Shown here one piece after another: positions 6,928 through 12,068 of a DNA stretch of 12,068 bases. Where the stretch lies: contig CP070839.1 of the NCBI GenBank assembly GCA_020341875.1, positions 96,788 to 108,855 of the forward strand. Direction: 5' to 3'. The notes under the pieces are model-generated. The model saw only the letters and a program-made list of their open reading frames with translations, searched no databases and was not told where the DNA came from. Both the position numbers and the translations under genes were made by a program. Source of the stretch: Candidatus Zixiibacteriota bacterium (GTDB lineage: Bacteria > Zixibacteria > MSB-5A5 > SM1-73). Every line of letters starts with the position of its first letter. Position 1 is the stretch's first letter.

Positions 6928-7056
6928 TTAGAAACTTGTCTGGCACTCCCAAAAACAGGATCGTTCTTCGCCCGCCTTTGTCCCAATCACGTGTCTGTGG
7001 CCAGCCTCGAAAATCACCAGCCGGAGCGCGATCGTACAGACCTTCTTGAGATTCAC
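6928..7056 (-). CDS. Possible 42-residue small ORF between SPOR gene and mutS
   Basis: A GTG at 7056-7054 overlaps the TGA stop of the SPOR gene (7055-7053) in a GTGA arrangement typical of translational coupling. It opens a 42-codon frame ending in TAA at 6928-6930, 26 nt before the mutS ATG. The predicted peptide begins MNLKKVCTIALRLVIFEAG, with a short hydrophobic segment, then a basic/polar part with two late cysteines. I recognise no family. It explains an otherwise empty gap of about 150 nt, but open frames of this length arise by chance, so it is weakly supported. Confidence 0.2.
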   Translation of the reverse strand: MNLKKVCTIALRLVIFEAGHRHVIGTKAGEERSCFWECQTSF

Positions 7057-8090
7057 CGTATTACTATCCGGTAACTTTCGCCGGTCTGCGATTCGAGCTC
7101 CTCTTTGACTCTCAATGCCTCCTGGTAAGACACAAACGATCCAAGCTGGACTGAGCGATACTCCTTGCCTCCGATGGTTTTGCTCCTTATCCTGACGGAG
7201 TAACCTTGTTCTTCGAATTGTGAGCGAAGCCTAAGCGCGTTCTGCCTTTCGCCGAATACGCCCAATTGAATGGTGTATCTGACTCCGGCCATACGTTCCG
7301 CCTGGTCCGCTCCCCGGACTCCCGTGGGAGGCCGTCCTGTTTCGATCAGGTTCTGAATCGACTCCACGGAACGCGGATACCTTTCTCTCAACAAGTTATG
7401 ATACAGCAGCGCTCTCTCGGGATCTTCGAGCCGGGCGAAGGATCTCGCCAGCCCGGAGAGGGCAAACGGGAAAGCTTGGGAATACCTGTTAACGTCCAGG
7501 ATCTTGTCGTATTCGGTGACGGCTTGGTGGTAATCCTGGTTAGCAAAGAAACAATCGCCTCTCCCCAACTGGGCCCACTGGGCCCAACTTGACCCGGAAA
7601 ACGATCTGAGTATCTGCCCGAATCTGAGCAGAGCCGAGTCCGCTTGTTCTATGGCCAGAAAAGAGCATCCGGAGATCCACAGAAGCGCTGGAGTCACCTC
7701 GCTTTCCATATACTCTTCCCTGAGCCTTTCTGCCCGTTCAATAGTGGTGAGGTTCATATCCCTGCAGAACTCGTACTTGCATGCAAGAAGCCCTGCCTCT
7801 GCCGACTTTGCCCAGTCCGGGCAACGCTCCGTAATGCTCTGGAAATATCTTGCGGACAAATCTCCCCTCTCCTCCACTCTTCCCAGGTAGAATAGTATCT
7901 CCGGCTCATCAGCAGGTTCGTCCGCCTGATCCTGCAAGATGCGCTTGGCCCGATCCAGCCGCCCGGCCTGGAAATGTCGGACCGCATCCTCCAGAGTCTG
8001 GCAGAGGAGCAGGCCGCCCTGCGGGAGGCTGAGCAGCATGAAAAGCAGGAAAAGCGAACAAATTCCCCGCGGCAGAATCCTTCTCGTCAT
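7053..8090 (-). CDS. Exported TPR protein with C-terminal SPOR domain
   Basis: The 345-residue product starts at the ATG at 8090, four nt after the lapB stop, so it is probably translationally coupled. Residues 1-30 form a signal peptide (basic MTRRILPRG, then a leucine-rich core ending near C30). The LLLC sequence lacks the small residue usually found before a lipobox cysteine, so lipidation is doubtful. The body is a degenerate TPR array, with clear units around ALLWISGCSFLAIEQADSAL and WAQLGRGDCFFANQDYHQAV. The last 75 residues are a SPOR domain: YTIQLGVFGERQNALRLRSQ opens it and YRSVQLGSFVSYQEALRV forms the second half. SPOR domains bind denuded septal peptidoglycan, so I infer a periplasmic cell-wall or division role. 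A longer frame to 8165 overlaps lapB and lacks family support. Confidence 0.88.
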   Translation of the reverse strand: MTRRILPRGICSLFLLFMLLSLPQGGLLLCQTLEDAVRHFQAGRLDRAKRILQDQADEPADEPEILFYLGRVEERGDLSARYFQSITERCPDWAKSAEAGLLACKYEFCRDMNLTTIERAERLREEYMESEVTPALLWISGCSFLAIEQADSALLRFGQILRSFSGSSWAQWAQLGRGDCFFANQDYHQAVTEYDKILDVNRYSQAFPFALSGLARSFARLEDPERALLYHNLLRERYPRSVESIQNLIETGRPPTGVRGADQAERMAGVRYTIQLGVFGERQNALRLRSQFEEQGYSVRIRSKTIGGKEYRSVQLGSFVSYQEALRVKEELESQTGESYRIVIR

Positions 8091-8094
8091 GGCT

Positions 8095-9240
8095 CTAAAT
8101 GTCAAAGGAGTTCCAGGACTTGCAGGATGGACATCTCCAGAGAGGCTGGCCGGTCGTGTGTCCACACTGCTGGCAGGTAAACACCCTTTCTGCCGGCGGG
8201 AGAATCTCTATCAGATCATCCAGGAGATCAGTCGATTCATCTTTCCTGCCCTCTTCTTGATACAGCTTTGCCAAACTCAGCCTGGCGGACAAAAAGGTGG
8301 AGTCGACGTCGACGATCTGTTTGTATTTCTCGATGGCAGCCTCAGCCATCCCCTTCTTTTCATAGATACGGGCCAGGGCAAAAAGAGCGAAGGTGTCCTT
8401 GGGGTTATGGCTCAGAATTCTTTCGTAAACCTCGGATATCTCGCCGTACTCCCCCAGTTCAAACAGGGCCTTCTCCAGCTCATCGAAAACCAGATATCCG
8501 GCATCGGGCGCCAGTTCCAGAAGCTTCTTCCAGTACTGGACCGCATCCTTCAGCCTCTGGTCACGATGGTAGGCTTGCCCCAGGTAAATGTACGCCGGGA
8601 CGCATTTCTCGTCGTAGTTTAAGGCCTCCTTATAGGCGACCCTGGCTTTGTGCAACTCCCCTTTTTCCGCCCGATCTCTTCCCCACAGGACCTTGTAAAG
8701 CGCCAGTATCCTGTTGGCTTCATCCTCCCTCCGATGGGAGGTCTTCTTCCTCAGTTGAAAGGCCTCCTCCCAGTCTCCGGTCTCTTCGTATTCGGAGAGC
8801 AGTCTGAAGGCCACCTTTTCATCCTTCTCCGAGGCCTTGAGCAGCTCCTCCAGAGCCGAGATGGCCTTGTCATGCTTGCCTGAGGCGGAGTAGTCCTCGG
8901 CCAAGCTTGTCAAAACCTCCTCCTTTTCCTCCTGAGTAAGCGAGGGACGAAGAGTGAGTTCTCTGTGTATCTGCAGGGCCTTATCGTATCTCTTGTTTTT
9001 CCTGAAGAGATCCCCCAGCCTCAAGTATGCATCCACGTTGTCCGGGTCGTCTCTGGCAACCTGTCTGAGTTGCTGGAAGGCGGTCCTCTCCTCGCCGGCC
9101 AGAAGGGCCTTCAAGGCGTCGATATAAAGCTCAGGGGAGACCTTTCTCTTCTTGCCTTTTGCTCTCGACCACAAGAACGCCATCACTGTAAAGATGATGA
9201 CAAATGCAAATACGATTGAGAGAAAGTGACCCGCGCTCAA
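8095..9240 (-). CDS. lapB: LapB-like LPS assembly regulator (TPR plus rubredoxin-like metal site)
   Basis: In enterobacteria, LapB (YciM) is an inner-membrane-anchored TPR protein that hands LpxC to FtsH and so balances LPS with phospholipid synthesis. This 381-residue product has the same layout: an N-terminal membrane helix at about 6-24, a TPR array at about 35-345 (for example AYLRLGDLFRKNKRYDKAL and ALFALARIYEKKGMAEAAIE), and a C-terminal zinc/rubredoxin-like module FTCQQCGHTT...RCPSCKSW with C356, C359, C370 and C373. The start is a TTG at 9240 with a strong GGAGGTG six nt upstream; no ATG or GTG nearby is compatible with the membrane helix. It follows lapA by 36 nt, the usual lapAB order. 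Client proteins lie outside the window, so control of LpxC is inferred from the family. Confidence 0.88.
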   Translation of the reverse strand: MSAGHFLSIVFAFVIIFTVMAFLWSRAKGKKRKVSPELYIDALKALLAGEERTAFQQLRQVARDDPDNVDAYLRLGDLFRKNKRYDKALQIHRELTLRPSLTQEEKEEVLTSLAEDYSASGKHDKAISALEELLKASEKDEKVAFRLLSEYEETGDWEEAFQLRKKTSHRREDEANRILALYKVLWGRDRAEKGELHKARVAYKEALNYDEKCVPAYIYLGQAYHRDQRLKDAVQYWKKLLELAPDAGYLVFDELEKALFELGEYGEISEVYERILSHNPKDTFALFALARIYEKKGMAEAAIEKYKQIVDVDSTFLSARLSLAKLYQEEGRKDESTDLLDDLIEILPPAERVFTCQQCGHTTGQPLWRCPSCKSWNSFDI

Positions 9241-9276
9241 TTTTCACCTCCGATCAACAGGCCTTGGGACCTCCGC

Positions 9277-9591
9277 TTACAGGCCGGTTTGTTTCTCTTC
9301 GTCCTCCTCCAGAGGGAGATTTCGCAGGGCGGTAATCTCCTTCAGGAGTTTCTGGTTTTGCGTCTTCTGATGGCGCAGCTCCGAATACATCTTGAAGTAG
9401 TAGCCGACCCCCAACGCAAAGGAGACGATCATGCCCGCCACCAAGGCCCAAAAGGCCACAAAAATCATGGGAATGTCGAAAAACCTCTTGCCGTAGAGAT
9501 TGACCGAGATCCTCTCGTCTGAGTTATAGATGGCGAATCCGACGATCAGGGCAATAAGAACTATGATTACCAGGGTTCTCATTATCCACAT
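9277..9591 (-). CDS. lapA: LapA-domain (DUF1049) membrane protein
   Basis: The 104-residue protein has two membrane helices, about 4-20 (MRTLVIIVLIALIVGFAIY) and 41-66, joined by the short NSDERISVNLYGKRF hairpin typical of the LapA/YciS family. A charged, probably coiled-coil C-terminal tail follows (about 67-104). LapA partners LapB at the inner membrane in LPS homeostasis. The ATG at 9591 has GGAGG four nt upstream; a second ATG at 9582 is possible but spaced less well. It appears to be the first gene of the long left-running unit, with a candidate promoter just upstream and a terminator closing the previous gene. LapA sequences are short and diverge fast, so the adjacent lapB adds much of the confidence. 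Confidence 0.85.
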   Translation of the reverse strand: MWIMRTLVIIVLIALIVGFAIYNSDERISVNLYGKRFFDIPMIFVAFWALVAGMIVSFALGVGYYFKMYSELRHQKTQNQKLLKEITALRNLPLEEDEEKQTGL

Positions 9592-9629
9592 AAAACCTCC
9601 TCCCTCTTATCTCTTAGTCCAGCGAAAAG

Positions 9630-9655
9630 CTAATACATAAGACATATGCTGTCAA
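9630..9655 (-). promoter_or_regulatory. Candidate sigma70-type promoter of lapA-lapB
   Basis: On the minus strand, a perfect TTGACA (9655-9650) is followed after 14 nt by TATTAG (9635-9630), about 40 nt upstream of lapA. The -35 box is strong. The -10 box is imperfect and the spacing shorter than the usual 16-18 nt, so the true -10 may be shifted. The site lies between the upstream terminator and lapA, where a promoter is expected. Confidence 0.35.
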
Positions 9656-9695
9656 TCAAAAAGTTGAGTGGGTCGGCCCCGGGGCCTGCTCTGCC

Positions 9696-9725
9696 AAAAA
9701 CAACAAAGCCCCCGGATGGGGGCTT
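9696..9725 (-). terminator. Intrinsic terminator after the exported-protein gene
   Basis: Minus-strand AAGCCCCC-ATCC-GGGGGCTT (stem arms 9718-9725 and 9706-9713) forms an 8-bp GC-rich stem with a 4-nt loop. A T-rich tract at 9705-9696 follows (TTTGTTGTTTTT including the end of the stem). It lies about 40 nt beyond the TAG of the exported-protein gene and separates that gene from lapA. Confidence 0.85.
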
Positions 9726-9763
9726 CGTCGGGTGAGAGAGAGAAAAAACGACGTTTCGGAGAC

Positions 9764-10429
9764 CTACTCAAGGGATTTCCAGGAGGCTAATATCTTCTGG
9801 AATTCGGAAATCACCGGATAAAAGAACTCCCGTTCACACGAGGACTGCACCACGTAAATAGTCTTGCCCTTCTTGAAGAAAAGGACGTGTCCCGCAACGA
9901 AGTCCTTTATGATCACCTCGCTTCCGTAGATGGGGTCCCTTATTCGGGGATCCTCGCCGGTCTTCTTGTAGGGCTGCTTCAGGGTGTAGTCTCGGGCGGG
10001 CATACTATCGATGGTTACGTCGTGAACCTCCAACGTCTCCGAGTTGGGAAGCAGATCCAACTTCAGCATGAATTCTTCCTTGTTCTGCAGGAGCTTCCCC
10101 CTCCCTATTAAGCTCTCCTCGAACTGCTCCAGAGTAAGAGATGTGGTATCGGCCAGAATAATGACGGTGGGGATTGAGGTAGTGTGTTTATCGGCACCGG
10201 GAATGGTGCTGACCTTGAAATTCCTCTGCGTCATAGCCACCCGCACCAGGGATGGCTCCTTGGGGGCCTTTACTTTCCAGTTCTTCAGTCCGGTGATTTG
10301 AAAACCGAATTTCGAATCGGTATAAACGTTCTTCTCCACCTCCCCGGTCTTCTTTGCCTTGGCCAAGGAACCGGTTGCGGCGGCAAGTACCAGGGCGAAG
10401 GCCATCAGTATAACCACGAGCTTCTTCAC
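9764..10429 (-). CDS. Exported protein of unknown function, PsbP/DcrB-like pattern
   Basis: The 221-residue product starts at a GTG at 10429 with GGGAGGAG five nt upstream; a longer frame to 10489 lacks a ribosome site. Residues 1-23 or so form a signal peptide (MKKLVVILMAFALVLAAATG) with a plausible SLA-KA or similar cleavage, so the protein is probably periplasmic or secreted. The mature part begins KNVYTDSKFGFQITGLKNWKV, resembling the opening strand pattern of PsbP/DUF1795 (DcrB) domains (Y-x-x-x-x-x-F-x-I...W). A late GKTIYVVQSSCEREFF followed by a terminal helix (FQKILASWKSLE) also fits that fold. The family assignment is tentative. It has its own terminator and appears monocistronic. 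Confidence 0.82.
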   Translation of the reverse strand: MKKLVVILMAFALVLAAATGSLAKAKKTGEVEKNVYTDSKFGFQITGLKNWKVKAPKEPSLVRVAMTQRNFKVSTIPGADKHTTSIPTVIILADTTSLTLEQFEESLIGRGKLLQNKEEFMLKLDLLPNSETLEVHDVTIDSMPARDYTLKQPYKKTGEDPRIRDPIYGSEVIIKDFVAGHVLFFKKGKTIYVVQSSCEREFFYPVISEFQKILASWKSLE

Positions 10430-10575
10430 GAACTCCTCCCTTCTTTCCGAGCATAGAATCGCAGAGTCGGTGCAGTAACGAAGACTCAAACCCTGGCTTT
10501 ACTGCCACTGACTCCCACTTATGTTTGTAGCCGTATTATTGTACCCGTTCGGAGAGCGAAAGGTTGCAGAAAGTT

Positions 10576-11265
10576 TCAGACTTTCGAGTATGGATCTTGA
10601 GATTTGCCCCGTGGGAGTCCATCACCGGGCGTTAGCGGAGGCTGATCTGGCTTGGCATCCAGCCGCTCTATGGCTCTCTGCGCCCGCGGAAACAGGTAGA
10701 GGGACACCGCTGTACCCAGGAGTGCCCCTGTGGTCACCCTGATTGAATTGGTGTTTTCTAAAAGACCAAGACTCTGCAAAAGGACGCTGATCATCGCCGG
10801 GAGGCAGAGTATCAGGGCCAATCTGAAACTCAAAGCTCCGCGCCTTTTCAGACCCACCCACATGCCCACCGCTAGGGCTGAGCAATAGAAGGCCAGACAG
10901 CGGGAACAGATCGCCACCTGATCTCCGAAGAGGAGGAAAGACCGGGATACTTCTTGGTGGCAGAAAAACCCGTAGAATCGATGAACGATCTTTGAGGCCC
11001 ACTCTAAATCGAGATACAAAAGAGAGGGGGCGACCAGCGCCCCCCCGACGAATATGAACAGATGGAGATTGACTAACCCCAGCCAGTGGGCTCGTATCAG
11101 ACGGTATGCGCTTCCCCCGACCTTTTCCGCTTGCCCGGCAAGAAATCGACCCCACCGGTCGGAGATACCGACATCATCCCCCTCAGGAGGCTGCCGGCTG
11201 GGGAGGCGCCTCGCCTCCGGATGAGTCTGCCTCTGCCGTTTCTCCTTCTCGGTATACCTTTCCAT
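10576..11265 (-). CDS. DUF2085 membrane protein
   Basis: The 229-residue product carries the DUF2085 signature: FFCHQEVSRSF at 100-110 (C102, H103) followed by QVAICSRCLAFY at 116-127 (C120, C123), a Cys/His set that looks like a metal or redox site although the family function is unknown. Membrane helices are predicted near 66-84, 124-140, 145-168 and 178-193. After the stop of the upstream DUF4013 gene there is no in-frame ATG, GTG or TTG before the first membrane helix, so I place the start at the ATG at 11265. This makes an unusual 83-nt out-of-frame overlap, with no clear Shine-Dalgarno. The polar N-terminal 60 residues are not typical of the family and may be untranslated if an atypical start is used. 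Confidence 0.78.
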   Translation of the reverse strand: MERYTEKEKRQRQTHPEARRLPSRQPPEGDDVGISDRWGRFLAGQAEKVGGSAYRLIRAHWLGLVNLHLFIFVGGALVAPSLLYLDLEWASKIVHRFYGFFCHQEVSRSFLLFGDQVAICSRCLAFYCSALAVGMWVGLKRRGALSFRLALILCLPAMISVLLQSLGLLENTNSIRVTTGALLGTAVSLYLFPRAQRAIERLDAKPDQPPLTPGDGLPRGKSQDPYSKV

Positions 11266-11815
11266 ACAGGTAATAGATAGCCAGGCTTGCCCAGAACGAC
11301 GTAAAGAATATGCCCACCACCAAAGCCAAGGCACCGAAGCTGGCTATTATCTCCAGGGCTATGGTAAGCAAGACCACCACGATCAGGTTGTTGAGGTTTC
11401 GCTTGACGAACTCAAACATCTCAGTGAACCGAAACGCTTCCTCGAAGCTGCCGGTCTTGGCGTACTTGAGCGTGATGTAGGGAAGTGCAAACATCAGTGC
11501 CAGAAAGTAAAGCGGTCCCAGACAGTATTTGACACAGGGGACGAAGGAGAGGATCATGCCCGGTATACTGTAGACGATTATTATTATAAGATATATCAGG
11601 CCCCTGGTGAATTTATCTCCCAGCTCATCCCACTCCGGAAGGGGAATCTCCTTTCCCTCGCTGGAATTTCTGGCCAACTCCAGAAGGTATCCCAGGACAA
11701 AGGGGATACCCACCAGAACCAGGGAAAGAAGGTTAAAGATCGCTCCCAGGAAGATCTTGACCGGCCAGTTCTTGTCCTCGAACATGAAGGAAAACGCTTT
11801 GGTAAAGTTTATCAT
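11183..11815 (-). CDS. DUF4013 multi-pass membrane protein
   Basis: The 210-residue product starts at the ATG at 11815 with GGAGG five nt upstream; an ATG at 11851 would add 12 residues without a ribosome site. It has the DUF4013 hallmarks: helix 1 (about 20-45, ending LGYLLELARN), then the polar PEWDELGDKFTRGLIYL stretch at 60-76, then hydrophobic helices near 77-94, 98-116, 143-160 and 163-183. A Pro/Gly/Glu-rich tail ends it. The family function is unknown; it may be a membrane transport or signalling accessory. Its tail overlaps the next gene by 83 nt, suggesting co-expression with the DUF2085 protein. Confidence 0.83.
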   Translation of the reverse strand: MINFTKAFSFMFEDKNWPVKIFLGAIFNLLSLVLVGIPFVLGYLLELARNSSEGKEIPLPEWDELGDKFTRGLIYLIIIIVYSIPGMILSFVPCVKYCLGPLYFLALMFALPYITLKYAKTGSFEEAFRFTEMFEFVKRNLNNLIVVVLLTIALEIIASFGALALVVGIFFTSFWASLAIYYLYGKVYREGETAEADSSGGEAPPQPAAS

Positions 11816-11881
11816 CCCACCCTCCTTCGTGTGGTGAGCTTGCCGCTCCATGGCAAACAGGTTAAATGTTCACCGCCCACT

Positions 11882-11887
11882 ATTATA
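11882..11887 (-). promoter_or_regulatory. Candidate -10 box (TATAAT) for the DUF4013 gene
   Basis: A perfect minus-strand TATAAT (11887-11882) lies about 65 nt upstream of the DUF4013 ATG. No recognisable -35 hexamer is found 16-18 nt upstream (AAACCG region), so the promoter may need an activator or be weak. Three direct copies of a TTCACC-type motif surround the box (11868-11875, 11899-11906, 11911-11918). Confidence 0.45.
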
Positions 11888-11987
11888 CTTATCGAGCGGT
11901 TCACCGGTTTCTTCACCCGGTTACTCAGGACATAAGCTACCTGGATGAGGACGAGAACGCTCGTCTGCTCACATCACCTATCAAGAA

Positions 11988-12059
11988 AGCGGGCGAAGGG
12001 AGTCGAACCCTCGACGTCAAGCTTGGGAAGCTTGCATTCTACCGCTGAATTACGCCCGC
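11988..12059 (-). tRNA. tRNA-Gly (anticodon CCC)
   Basis: The minus strand folds as a full cloverleaf. The acceptor GCGGGCG (12059-12053) pairs with CGCCCGC (11995-11989). The D-arm is ATTC/GAAT. The anticodon stem CAAGC/GCTTG encloses the loop TTCCCAA with anticodon CCC, reading GGG glycine codons. The T-arm GAGGG/CCCTT carries a TTCGACT loop. The discriminator is T (11988), as expected for bacterial tRNA-Gly. The 3' CCA is not encoded, so a CCA-adding enzyme is required. The gene is complete, with nine bases of sequence beyond it. Confidence 0.95.
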
Positions 12060-12068
12060 TTGGTTTTA

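Noticed and set aside
6902..6952. TTG at 6952 as the mutS start
   Set aside because: It adds 17 residues without family similarity and lacks a good Shine-Dalgarno; the ATG at 6901 fits the MutS N-terminus.
10557..10586. Terminator after the DUF2085 gene
   Set aside because: A short AT-rich inverted repeat (GAAAGT/ACTTTC on the minus strand) is present, but the stem is weak and no T-run follows.
11866..12048. Small plus-strand frame over the tRNA
   Set aside because: It runs antisense through the tRNA-Gly cloverleaf and the promoter region of the DUF4013 gene, so it is a chance opening.

Overview
The window looks like chromosomal core-genome DNA from a moderately GC-rich, Gram-negative, probably uncultivated bacterium. 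The outer-membrane signal is a lapA-lapB pair (LPS-assembly control). Mismatch repair is of the MutS plus endonuclease-MutL type found outside the MutH-using gammaproteobacteria. I cannot fix the phylum from sequence alone; the gene mix would suit an FCB-type lineage, but that is a guess. Every gene I can support lies on the minus strand, so transcription runs right to left.

Right part, in transcription order: tRNA-Gly(CCC) at 12059-11988; a DUF4013 membrane protein at 11815-11183, preceded by a perfect TATAAT box; a DUF2085 membrane protein overlapping it by 83 nt (11265-10576); and a small exported protein with a GTG start and strong Shine-Dalgarno (10429-9764), closed by a GC-rich hairpin terminator.

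Middle and left part: a run of closely spaced genes reads lapA, lapB (UUG start with a strong Shine-Dalgarno), a signal-peptide/TPR/SPOR cell-envelope protein, mutS, a membrane-anchored TPR protein, a four-helix-bundle (23S rRNA intervening-sequence family) gene, and mutL. The small gaps and single strand suggest one long transcription unit joining envelope homeostasis to mismatch repair.

Two places stand out. (1) The four-helix-bundle gene is bracketed by heptamer-rich repeats holding a 15-bp perfect inverted repeat, with a possible GGCT duplication just outside. Removing it in silico rebuilds a compact junction in which the TPR gene overlaps the start of mutL, so it behaves like a small inserted cassette that rewrote the end of one gene and the leader of another. 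(2) The TPR gene is cut by a single in-frame TGA whose flanks stay in one frame. Directly after the TGA is a 12-bp hairpin with a bulged U, a SECIS-like arrangement that may also be a chance by-product of leucine and alanine codons. Beyond mutL, the left edge is a 15-bp tandem repeat that runs off the window, followed by an 11-bp-stem hairpin.
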